Origin: G963667675 sp964291545 | GTDB taxonomy: Bacteria > Chloroflexota > Dehalococcoidia > Lucifugimonadales > UBA3495 | Reading direction: 5' to 3' | Length of the DNA stretch: 64,000 nt | Assembly (NCBI GenBank): GCA_964291545.2 | Contig: OZ219861.1 | Span: 1,240,001 to 1,304,000 of the forward strand | Part shown: in pieces, positions 27,834-35,702 of the stretch | Layout of the letters: the number at the start of each line of letters is the position of its first letter | Numbering within the stretch: position 1 is the stretch's first letter | The notes under the pieces: model-generated | What the model saw: the letters and a program-made list of their open reading frames with translations, nothing else | Databases searched by the model: none | Told to the model about the DNA's origin: nothing | Program-made: the position numbers and the translations under genes

Positions 27834-28174
27834 GAGGTCTATCTCCCTTCGCTGGCGGTACTATACGCCGATGCTGGTGACTGGTTCAACGACGTTGGTC
27901 CGACTGACGGCCTGCATTCGATTTTTGCCTGTTGCCGGCAAATCTCCAGCCATGGAGTCGATTGGTCCAAGGCGGTATAATTGGCCCCGGCGCGCTTCAG
28001 TAACCCGGGCGCCCGGCGAACTTGGATTAACGACCATGGGAGTACAGGTGGGTACCGGTCCGCTGGGGTCGCGCCGGGTTGCCGACGGAGCAAATGGGGC
28101 CGCGTCCGGTCCAGACCACGTAGAATCCAGGGTAATGGTTCAACTGCTACTTCAAGGGGGTAGGTGATTGGCTG
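27834..28174. other. Intergenic region between divergent genes
   Basis: 341 bases separating the DAO-family gene from the Yip1-like gene. No gene, repeat or strong promoter was recognised. AAGGGGGTAGGTG near 28152-28164 may serve as part of the ribosome binding region of the following gene. Confidence 0.45.
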
Positions 28175-28708
28175 ATGCTAAGTAGAATGTTGGGAGCAGC
28201 GATGCTGCGTTCAGAGACCTACGAGGACGTCGAACACGACCGCGGCGCGACCCTGCAGGCGCTGCTGATAGTGATTCTCGTGTCTGTATCGGGTGGTATC
28301 GGCAGCCTGTTTCGAGAGGATACCAGCGTCGTAGATGCGCTGGTCCTGGGCGTAATTCTCGGGATAGTGTCCTGGGCCGTCTGGGCCCTGGCTACCTGGT
28401 TAATTGGCAGCACCATCCTGAAGACCGCGGATACGGAAGCGGACTGGGGGCAGCTTGCCCGGGGGACCGGGTTCGCACAAACCCCTGGAATATTTTCGTT
28501 CCTGGTCTTTCTGCCGGGGATTGGGTCGGTGTTGGGCCTGATAATCTTAGTGTGGCGAGTAGCGGCGATGCTGGTCGCCGTGCGGCAGTGCCTAGACTAC
28601 ACTTCGACATGGCGGGCGTTTTTCGTGGTGGTTATCGCCGCGATTCCTTGGATCATCATACTCTTAATAGTTGGCGCGCTGCTGGGCGTAGGAGACACGA
28701 CCTCGTAG
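28175..28708 (+). CDS. Yip1-domain-like integral membrane protein
   Basis: A 177-residue protein with a short cytoplasmic N-terminus, then four to five hydrophobic helices (about 28-45, 55-80, 105-135 and 148-172). The helix spacing and the 'RGATLQALLIV' and 'WGQLARGTGFAQTP' segments resemble bacterial Yip1/YIF1-family membrane proteins of unknown function. No catalytic residues are visible. It is divergent from its left neighbour and convergent with the nitroreductase, so it is probably transcribed alone. Confidence 0.65.
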   Translation: MLSRMLGAAMLRSETYEDVEHDRGATLQALLIVILVSVSGGIGSLFREDTSVVDALVLGVILGIVSWAVWALATWLIGSTILKTADTEADWGQLARGTGFAQTPGIFSFLVFLPGIGSVLGLIILVWRVAAMLVAVRQCLDYTSTWRAFFVVVIAAIPWIIILLIVGALLGVGDTTS

Positions 28709-28768
28709 GCGATAAGGCAAGCGACCAGCTACTGGAGATGGTGAACTGACAACCTCTGGGCGTTATGC

Positions 28769-29377
28769 CTAGGGCCGCCAGCTATTGCCCCAGCGCTCGT
28801 CGAACGCCACTTCTTCCACAGGCTTGCGGCTGGTGGGACCGTAGCGGGTGCCATCGGCGGGATACCCTATGGGCAGCAGGGCCGCCGTCTGCATGTCTTC
28901 GGGTATATCCAGCAGTTGTTTGAGTTCCTGTTCATGCCGGCTTTGCCGCGCGGTCAAAACACTCCCTAGCCCCAGGCCGCGGGCCGCCAACAGGATGTTT
29001 TGTACGGCGGGAAAGATCATGGCGCCAGGATTGGGTTCACCTGGATAGGGCGGAGTGCATACCAGGATCAATACGGGCACTTCCTCGATGTGGTCCTCCA
29101 GTTCCTGGGCCGCGGTGTAAATCCGCCTCCGCTGGGCCGGCCACTCGGGGTCGATTTTGGACCTGGTCCCGGTACGGTACAGGTCGCCAATCTTGCGGCG
29201 GGTCTGAGGGTCGCGAATTACGATGAACCGCCAGTCCTGCACGTTCCCTCCGTTGGGGGCCTTGACGGCGGCCTCCAAGAGCTTGGTAATTAGATGGTCG
29301 GGGATGGGGTCGGGCCTGAAAGACCTGATGGCCCTCTGAGTGTGGATAGCCTCGAACAGGTCAATTGCATCTGGCAT
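28769..29377 (-). CDS. Nitroreductase family protein
   Basis: A 202-residue FMN-dependent oxidoreductase. The N-terminal phosphate-binding segment (AIHTQRAIRSFRPDPI), the AAVKAPNGGNVQDWRFIV motif and the C-terminal AALLPIGYPAD are standard. Family members reduce nitroaromatics, quinones or flavins. The start at MPDAIDLFEA is chosen because AAGGAG lies seven bases upstream; an upstream extension has no resemblance to the family. Normal length. Confidence 0.92.
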   Translation of the reverse strand: MPDAIDLFEAIHTQRAIRSFRPDPIPDHLITKLLEAAVKAPNGGNVQDWRFIVIRDPQTRRKIGDLYRTGTRSKIDPEWPAQRRRIYTAAQELEDHIEEVPVLILVCTPPYPGEPNPGAMIFPAVQNILLAARGLGLGSVLTARQSRHEQELKQLLDIPEDMQTAALLPIGYPADGTRYGPTSRKPVEEVAFDERWGNSWRP

Positions 29378-29506
29378 GGGAGTCTCCTTGAGCAGCTCGT
29401 TTCGGTTGGACCGGACAGGGTAGCTTCTATGCTGAATGGTTGCCCCAGGACAGCGCGGGGAAAAGAAGGTCATTATGCCAAGGGGCCGTGGACTCCTGCC
29501 TGCGGC

Positions 29507-30325
29507 CTATTGGACGTAGCCCACAAAGGTCTCTCTGAACTTGAGCTTGTCTTCGAGGCCGCCGAAGGTCAGCAGGTAGTGCCCCTGGTAGCCCGCAGAT
29601 TCGAGTCTTTGCAATAGGGACTTGAAGTCTATATTCCCTTCGCCGGGAAGGAGATGCTCCTCGAACAGTCCGCGGTTGTCGGCCAGCAGGACGTGGTTTA
29701 TGCGGTCGATTCCGTAGCGCGCCAGGAAGCCATCGAGAAAGCCGAGGACGCCTTCCGGGACAAGGTTCTCATGGTTGGCGGCCCAGGCCAGGTCCAGGCT
29801 GCCGGGAGGGATTGCATCCAGGTAAAAGCTGACCTCATCCAGATTGTGGGCGAAGTAGTGGACCTCGGCGTCGTCAGGCTCTAAATTCAGGTTTTCCAGG
29901 ACAATACGGGCGCCCTTGGACTCGGCGTAGCGGACGAGCCGAATTAAGCGGTCCAACGAGGCCTGCTTCCGGGCGTCCAGCGAGTCGCTGAAGTGGAACC
30001 CGCCGTGGACCGTCGTCCACTCACAGCCTAGACGGACCGCCAGGTCGACGCAAGCCGTGAGATACCGGTCTACGCCCTCGGAAACGTGGGGAGCAAATTC
30101 GGCGACGTTAACCCCGGACAGGGTGTGGATCCCGACATGAATGTCGTGGCGGGCGCAGGCGTCCCTGACCGCCGCAACCCGCTGGTCGGTCCACGTCAAT
30201 AAGTGGTTGGGGCCCTGGTCTACGGCGAAATCCAGGAAGTGGACGTTGTGGGCCCCGGCCCAGTCCAGGGCATCTTCCAGCTTCATGCCGCCCCTGGCGC
30301 CGCCGATGCGCTCTCTCAGGCCCAT
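29507..30325 (-). CDS. Sugar phosphate isomerase/epimerase-type TIM barrel
   Basis: A 272-residue xylose-isomerase-like TIM barrel (AP endonuclease 2 superfamily). Likely metal ligands lie on the strand ends: His in TVHGGFHF, Glu in VLENLNLEP, Asp/His in LAWAANHEN and HVLLADN, and Glu in LLPGEGNIDF. Such proteins isomerise sugars or inositol derivatives; the substrate is unknown. The ATG at 30325 is preferred to a GTG three codons upstream because GAGGG is too close to the GTG. Confidence 0.85.
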   Translation of the reverse strand: MGLRERIGGARGGMKLEDALDWAGAHNVHFLDFAVDQGPNHLLTWTDQRVAAVRDACARHDIHVGIHTLSGVNVAEFAPHVSEGVDRYLTACVDLAVRLGCEWTTVHGGFHFSDSLDARKQASLDRLIRLVRYAESKGARIVLENLNLEPDDAEVHYFAHNLDEVSFYLDAIPPGSLDLAWAANHENLVPEGVLGFLDGFLARYGIDRINHVLLADNRGLFEEHLLPGEGNIDFKSLLQRLESAGYQGHYLLTFGGLEDKLKFRETFVGYVQ

Positions 30326-30494
30326 GGACGTCACATCCCTCGCTCAAACTTTGGCTGACTCGCAGGCATTTGTACCATGCCGATTCCGGACAAGGCAATG
30401 CAGCGGGCATATCGGGGTTCTATGGCTGGGGTACAATGCATGCTACCGGCGCTAAAGAGGATTACGCCGGATACGCTGGTGAGAGGAACCGAAG

Positions 30495-30791
30495 ATGTAC
30501 CTGATCAGACGAGGGTTCGTAATCAAGCCTTGGAACACACGGGAGGCGGCCCAGCTAGTCGCTCAAGTGGCGAAGGCTTTCGAGGAAGCGGGGAGGTCTT
30601 CGACCAGGGTTTATTGGAGCGGGCACACGGTGCCCGGTCCCGCGAACACGGTGTACATGGACTGGACTCAGGAGACGCTTAGTTCTCCCTACGCACCTGA
30701 CGCCATGTATCCGCAGGGGATCGAGTCCGTTTATGACCAGCTGGTCGAAGTCTGCGAGGACAGCTTCATCGAGTTCTACGAAATGGTCTAG
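30495..30791 (+). CDS. Conserved-looking small protein, unknown function
   Basis: A 98-residue soluble protein (start MYLIRRGFVIKPWNTREAAQ). Its strand-helix-strand pattern and size resemble dimeric ferredoxin-like alpha/beta-barrel proteins (ABM/NIPSNAP type), but I recognise no diagnostic motif. GAGAGGAACCGAAG precedes the ATG, a reasonable ribosome binding site. It lies 85 bp upstream of the carboxymuconolactone-decarboxylase-like gene on the same strand and may be co-transcribed with it. Confidence 0.6.
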   Translation: MYLIRRGFVIKPWNTREAAQLVAQVAKAFEEAGRSSTRVYWSGHTVPGPANTVYMDWTQETLSSPYAPDAMYPQGIESVYDQLVEVCEDSFIEFYEMV

Positions 30792-30876
30792 GGGCTTATA
30801 ACAGGCAACCTATCCGCCCCGACAAATGCCGGCAACAGGGCTTTGGGGCATCGATTAACGATTCTGGAGGAGAGGA

Positions 30877-31434
30877 ATGGCACGACTACCGGTAGTTACC
30901 CGCGACATGGTCCCGGAGGAGTTCAGGGAGGCGTTCGACGAACTGACCGCGCCAACCGGCGGCACAATATCAGGCGGCCCGACGTCGATAACCATAAACA
31001 GCCCGGAACTGGCCCGGCGTCGGGGTCGCGTCAGCGGTTACCTGCGGTTTGAAAGCACCTTCCCCAAGCGCATTCAAGAGCTGACCATACTGGTCACCGC
31101 CCGGGCCATGGACTGTCAATACATCTGGAACGCCCATGCTCCCGCGGCCCGCAGCGAGGGCGTCAGCGACGCCCTGGTGGATGCGATACGTGACAGGCAG
31201 CCCCTGCCGGCGATGGCCGATGACGCCCAGGCCATCATCAACTACGGCCGGGAATTCTTCAATACGCACCAGGTCAGCGAAGAGACGTTTCAGGCGGCCT
31301 TGAAGGAGTTCGGCCCGCAGCACTTGGTGGAGTTGACGGCGCTGCTGGGCCAGTACTCACAAACGGCGTTCTTCCTGAATGCCTTTAAGGTCGACCTACC
31401 GGAGGAGCGCACGGAGCCGGTGTTGCCGGTGTAA
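30877..31434 (+). CDS. Carboxymuconolactone decarboxylase family protein
   Basis: A 185-residue all-helical protein of the CMD/AhpD superfamily. The core helix RIQELTILVTARAMDCQYIWNAH matches the family signature 'E...l..a...c.yeW..H'. Only one cysteine is present, so the CxxC disulfide of AhpD peroxidase partners is absent and a redox role is unlikely. Genes like this often sit in aromatic degradation clusters. The start has GGAGGAGAGGA directly upstream of the ATG. Confidence 0.87.
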   Translation: MARLPVVTRDMVPEEFREAFDELTAPTGGTISGGPTSITINSPELARRRGRVSGYLRFESTFPKRIQELTILVTARAMDCQYIWNAHAPAARSEGVSDALVDAIRDRQPLPAMADDAQAIINYGREFFNTHQVSEETFQAALKEFGPQHLVELTALLGQYSQTAFFLNAFKVDLPEERTEPVLPV

Positions 31435-32163
31435 GGCCATCGGGGGTAACCGGCGGCCTCGTCGATATGCCTGGCCCTGGGAGACAGCCGTCTTCTGGTT
31501 GAGCATATCGGCCCCTACGTAGATTGCTCCAACGAAGGCCTAGTCAGGAACCCGTCGGGTTGGTCGCCGCCAAACGCGCGGCCTGACATCAAAGGGGCGC
31601 GGGACATCGATCGCCAATGAGCATGCGCCTGGCGGCCGGTATGGCGCCGGGTGTCGTCGTTTAAGTCCGCTACGACCGGCGGCAGGACGTGGGGTCCATT
31701 ACACCGGACTTGCCGTGGGTGCAAACGAGATGGTTGTTAAGGCTGCGTGGGACGGTGAGAGGGCCGAAGCGGCGGAGGGTGCGGCATTCTAGACGTGTTT
31801 GTTTGCCCACCATTGCTGCAGATAAGCGCGTTTTGCCCCAAGCAGCAAAGCGGGCCCCGATTGCTTTAGCATCTGGCCCTTCCGTCTGCAGGGCGCCAAT
31901 CCCCAGGAGTGAATCCGATCTGAGTTAACAATGGCCATGATGCCGGCTGCCATTCTGGATGATAAAAGGTTATGAAAATCGGTAAATTAAGTTACGCAAT
32001 AGTTACATAAAAGTAGTATACTATATGGCCGATGTTGATGTATAACGTGCGAACCCCCTGGCGTCACAGGCCTGCCGCACTGCGGCGGCAGGATGTTCGC
32101 CCTGACTGTGACCTGTTCTATTGCTACGTAATCTAGGCCAAAGACCGGTAAGAAGGGGAACAG
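31435..32163. other. Intergenic region with AT-rich promoter segment
   Basis: 729 bases with no supported gene. The left part is ordinary in composition and shows nothing. From about 31930 to 32040 it becomes strongly AT-rich, with a TAGTATACTA palindrome and a TATACT that could be a -10 box for the methyltransferase gene. A nested inverted repeat follows (32063-32112). Confidence 0.5.
32063..32112 (+). promoter_or_regulatory. Structured leader upstream of the methyltransferase gene
   Basis: An outer stem GTCACAG (32063-32069) / CTGTGAC (32106-32112) encloses an inner perfect 8-bp hairpin CCTGCCGC / GCGGCAGG (32071-32078 with 32085-32092). It lies 51 bases before the ATG and downstream of the AT-rich promoter segment, so it would be in the mRNA leader. 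No known riboswitch was recognised. Alternatives are a dispersed palindrome or an attenuator. Confidence 0.4.
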
Positions 32164-32991
32164 ATGACCCACCAGGCATCGGGAACTCCCGACTACACAA
32201 TGGGCTTTAGCGAAGAGTTCATGGAGTCTCTGCGGCGATACACTGCGCAGGCCAGTGCCGCTTACCTGCTCCCGAATCTCAGGCCGGGGATTCGGATTCT
32301 CGACTTTGGCTGTGGGCCGGGCACAATATCGGTCGGCCTGGCCAAAGCGGTGGCGCCGGGAGAGTTGCACGGCGTAGACATGGAGCAATCACAGATCGAC
32401 TTGGCTAAGTCTGTGGCCCAGACGAATGGAATAGACAACGCCAAATTCCACGTGGGCGACGTGACAGGCCTTCCGTTTGAAGACGACTTCTTCGATGTTG
32501 CCCATTGCCACAACGTCCTGATGCACATTCCGGACACTCAGTCAGTGCTGGCTGAGGTAAAACGAGTCCTCAAGCCCGGCGGCATCATCGGCTGCCGGGA
32601 AATGATTTCTGCATCCAGCTTCACGGAGCCAGACTTTGGCGTCATCAGAAGAGCATGGGACATGTTCGAGGACCTTGTATCCGCCGATGACGGCCATCCG
32701 CAGATGGGCAAGGAGTTGAAACATCATTTCGGCCAAGCGGGCTTTGCCAACATCCTGGTGACCTCCTCGTTCGACATTTACAGCACGCCTGAGGATGTGG
32801 AGTTCATCTACGGGTTTGCCACCAAGTGGTTTTTGGCGCCGGAAATCACGGAGGCGGCCATAAAGTATGGGGCTTCCACCAGACAGTTGTGCGACGCCAT
32901 AGCCGACGCCTATGCCCGGTGGAGGAATCATCCTGCTGCAATGGTCGGCGTTGCCTTCGGTGAAGCGGTTGCCGGCAAGCCGATAGCCTGA
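32164..32991 (+). CDS. Class I SAM-dependent methyltransferase
   Basis: A 275-residue UbiE/methyltransferase-11-type enzyme. Motif I is ILDFGCGPGTISVGLA (about residues 43-58), an acidic residue binding the ribose follows in LHGVDMEQSQID, and motif III-like ALVDVAHCHNVLMHIPD / VKRVLKPGGIIG is present. It lies alone on the strand with its own candidate promoter and structured leader. The acceptor substrate is not evident. AAGAAGGGG precedes the ATG. Confidence 0.9.
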   Translation: MTHQASGTPDYTMGFSEEFMESLRRYTAQASAAYLLPNLRPGIRILDFGCGPGTISVGLAKAVAPGELHGVDMEQSQIDLAKSVAQTNGIDNAKFHVGDVTGLPFEDDFFDVAHCHNVLMHIPDTQSVLAEVKRVLKPGGIIGCREMISASSFTEPDFGVIRRAWDMFEDLVSADDGHPQMGKELKHHFGQAGFANILVTSSFDIYSTPEDVEFIYGFATKWFLAPEITEAAIKYGASTRQLCDAIADAYARWRNHPAAMVGVAFGEAVAGKPIA

Positions 32992-33243
32992 CGGGTAAAT
33001 CCGGTGCTGCTTGACGCACCAGGAGGTGAAGAAGGGAGGCGGCGGAGATTAGGCTTGTGTTTGCTTAAAGTGTCGAGCATATCCAGGCTCAGGCGCGTCA
33101 AACACCAAGGGCAAACGGGGATCAGACAACCTGACACTGCGGCTGGACGTTGCGGGCCGCCGCGCCGGGACCGGCGATTGGCGACCAAGGAAATCAGGTG
33201 GCGATCATGGCCGCTTGGAGATTGAGGGCGTCTGGGAGCCCGC

Positions 33244-34008
33244 ATGATGAGCCCGCAACGAGTCCTGTTTACAGCCGCTGTTATCCTGTTCGTCCTGATG
33301 GTGCCGGCCTGCTCCGATGATGAATCCCAGCCGGACCTTCGGACAACTATCACCGCTCTGGAAGCCAAGTTGGCCGTCCTGGAGGCGCAGGCGGCTGCCG
33401 CGGCGCCAACACCTACCCCGGAGGTCGTCTACATCCCGGCGACCCCGGAGGTTGTGTACGTCACCGTGGCGGTGACGCCGACCCCTACGCCAACGCCCAT
33501 ACCAACTCCGCCTCCGAAGTCCGCAGTCATCGACCCTGCGGTGGTCGAGGCCCTGGTGTTGGACCTGGTGAACGCTGAGCGGGAAGCCGCTGGGCTAAAG
33601 GCCCTGTTGGTGGACCCTCGCATCGTCGAGATCGCCCGCTGGCACAGCGAATCAATGGCCGCCAAGGGCTTTGCCCCGGTTGGGTCGGGAACCGACGCCC
33701 TGAGCCGGGCCTACTCCGCAGGTTACGAATGCTGGCGCCTGGGGTATTCTTTTGGAGAGAACACCGCCGAGTCCATCGAGCCGGGTAGCCAACACCACCA
33801 GAACGGGCTCGAGGATAAACACGCCCGGCTGGTAGTTACCGAATGGATGGCAGACCAGCTCCGCCGGAACACCGTTCTCCACCCGGACATGGCCGCCACC
33901 GGCGTGGGCGTTGCAGTGGAGCGGTTCTCCGGCCACGGTTGGGACACTTACGTCTACGTCACCCAGAACTTCTCGTCCTGCTCCTGGCGGCCAAAAAGCG
34001 AGTCATAA
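33244..34008 (+). CDS. CAP/SCP-domain lipoprotein
   Basis: A 254-residue exported protein. The signal peptide ends in a lipobox-like VPAC (Cys23). Next come a short coiled coil (ITALEAKLAVLEAQAAAAA), a Thr-Pro linker with PTPTPTPIPTPPP (about 80-95) and a CAP domain (about 100-250) with LDLVNAEREAAGL, the His of HSESMA, GEN and VYVTQNF. CAP proteins act outside the cell and functions vary widely. The Thr-Pro linker is common in Chloroflexota surface proteins and recurs in the large lipoprotein at 38301-41648. Confidence 0.88.
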   Translation: MMSPQRVLFTAAVILFVLMVPACSDDESQPDLRTTITALEAKLAVLEAQAAAAAPTPTPEVVYIPATPEVVYVTVAVTPTPTPTPIPTPPPKSAVIDPAVVEALVLDLVNAEREAAGLKALLVDPRIVEIARWHSESMAAKGFAPVGSGTDALSRAYSAGYECWRLGYSFGENTAESIEPGSQHHQNGLEDKHARLVVTEWMADQLRRNTVLHPDMAATGVGVAVERFSGHGWDTYVYVTQNFSSCSWRPKSES

Positions 34009-34577
34009 GAAACATTGATGTCAGCCGGGAAAGGGCCGGCGGTTCGCCATTGGAGGATGCTGCAGACGTTGTCCGCCCCAGTGGTGTTGAGGAGGTTATG
34101 GGGGAAACCGGTCCGGCTCGGTAGTGGAGTCTGGCATATCTAGGATCAGGCTTAACCTCCGGCAAATGCAAACGGGACTGCAGCTAAGGTTGCGGCTTCA
34201 TCGCTGCGTAGTTGGCTACTATCTGGGAGGAGCGAGCCGCTCACCAACTGTGTAAGGAGGAGTGAGTAATTGCTGGCGCAGCTAGTCCCAATCCCGCTTT
34301 CCCTAGCAGTGGCATCAACGCCCCCGGGTAGAACGGCATGACCTTTCGCGACTAGTTCGGGAATCAGGCCGGTATCCGTTCCTGGAACGCTCTGAGGTTT
34401 CGCCAAGAAACGGAGTTATTGCATCGCTGAGACGTAATACGAGGCGGCAGATGCTCTGCCGGTTTCTCGCAAGCGGCGGAGACCTTGGCCGGCGCTACAA
34501 TCCCGGACCGTGCCGCAACAGTTCCGTAGCCGGGTCCGGAGCAAGCTAATCCAACGAACAGCGCCGAAGATTTAACT
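34009..34577. other. Intergenic region without a supported gene
   Basis: 569 bases between the CAP lipoprotein and a small unknown gene. Neither strand has a frame with recognisable motifs or a good ribosome binding site. No terminator hairpin with a T-run was found. Composition is more mixed than in flanking genes. Confidence 0.45.
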
Positions 34578-34904
34578 ATGGCAGATTCGACGCTTTCGAT
34601 AGCCAAAGACAAACACGGGACCATCCTCATCAAGGTGGTGAGCCTCACGGGTGCGCCTCGATGGAGCTTCCCATTTGAGAGTGGAGACAGTGACCGTATG
34701 TACCAGTGTCTCAAGCAGGGCTTGACATACACCTTCCGGGCCGGTTATCGGCTGCTGACCGTCAAGCCCTCACCGGTCAACACCGGAGCGGTCACCCTCA
34801 TGTTTCACGGCACTCGGGAAGGCTCCCACGTCTACATGCTTCGGCCTGAGGAAACGACCTTGCTGGCGGCGCACCTGGAAGCCCTTATGCCGAAGCGTCG
34901 CTGA
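34578..34904 (+). CDS. Hypothetical protein
   Basis: A 108-residue soluble protein (MADSTLSIAKDKHGTILIKV...). Strands alternate with one central helix (SDRMYQCLKQGLTYTF), ending in a helix with RPEETTLLAAHLEALM. I recognise no family. There is no strong ribosome binding site, and the nearest purine run is GCCGAAGA. Codon use is similar to coding neighbours. It may be a genuine orphan gene in a patchy accessory stretch. Confidence 0.45.
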   Translation: MADSTLSIAKDKHGTILIKVVSLTGAPRWSFPFESGDSDRMYQCLKQGLTYTFRAGYRLLTVKPSPVNTGAVTLMFHGTREGSHVYMLRPEETTLLAAHLEALMPKRR

Positions 34905-35096
34905 GTTGGACTGTGAACAAGGTGGTGATTGTTCCACGTCGCTGTCGACGCGGTCGGGGTGGTGGTGAACTGCTTGACATACACTTGGGATTGGGAAGGC
35001 AACTAGACCTATGACGATTCGTTCGTGACCGGCTCGAACATCGCCAGTTATTCGCAGTACGGCCAAATCGCTCGCTGAGAGGTAAAGGCTACAAGA

Positions 35097-35438
35097 ATGT
35101 TCAAATATGGAATACGACTGGACTGGGCCGGGAGCTGCAGCCTCTACCATCGATTAGAGGAAGTCGATTACCGGAAGGTTGGAGTGGATGGGGTGTACGT
35201 CGTTTGGTGCCCCTATCCAAAGATGGTCTATCACGCAGATCAGGGGAACATCGGTGAACAGACTAAGATTCTCCTCCGCGAGCAGCATTACTTCATAGGG
35301 GACGCGCTGGTCACCTGGGACCCAGTGCCCTACCAGTCAGACCGGAACGGTATTGAGATATACCTAACGGAGTCTCTCAGGCCCATATATTACACGAGAC
35401 GGTCACCGGCCAAACCCATACCGGTGAACTTGCCATAA
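35097..35438 (+). CDS. Small protein resembling a GIY-YIG-like domain
   Basis: A 113-residue protein with GVDGVYVVWCPYPKMVYHAD, QGNIGEQTKILLREQHYF and ALVTWDPVPYQSDRNGIEIY. This order of a 'GVYVvW' strand, a 'qGnI..R' turn, a 'vTWa.V' strand and a 'r.GiE.yL...L.P' helix recalls a family of short GIY-YIG-superfamily proteins, from memory of the pattern only. The nuclease tyrosines are not all obvious, so activity is uncertain. AGAGGTAAAGG precedes the ATG by about ten bases. Confidence 0.5.
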   Translation: MFKYGIRLDWAGSCSLYHRLEEVDYRKVGVDGVYVVWCPYPKMVYHADQGNIGEQTKILLREQHYFIGDALVTWDPVPYQSDRNGIEIYLTESLRPIYYTRRSPAKPIPVNLP

Positions 35439-35702
35439 ATCGAAGACAGTCCTTCAATTCTTGACTCCTGAATTTCACTCATGCCTCTGAACATGGCGAG
35501 CGCCAGGAACAACCGGATGGCTGCGATGGCCAATGGAACTTCCGGGGATTGTGTTGAACGTATGTGACGCAGTCGTTACTTTTGGGCCAAATATCTATGA
35601 TAAGTTGTGACCATTAACTGGAACTGGCATAATTGGCCCATAGTCCTGCGGCTCTTCTGGGAGCGGCCGTAGGGTTTTCAGTGGCCGAACGGAGTTGACT
35701 AA

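Noticed and set aside
30877..31434. AhpD-type alkylhydroperoxidase
   Set aside because: The redox CxxC pair is missing; only the general carboxymuconolactone decarboxylase fold is supported.
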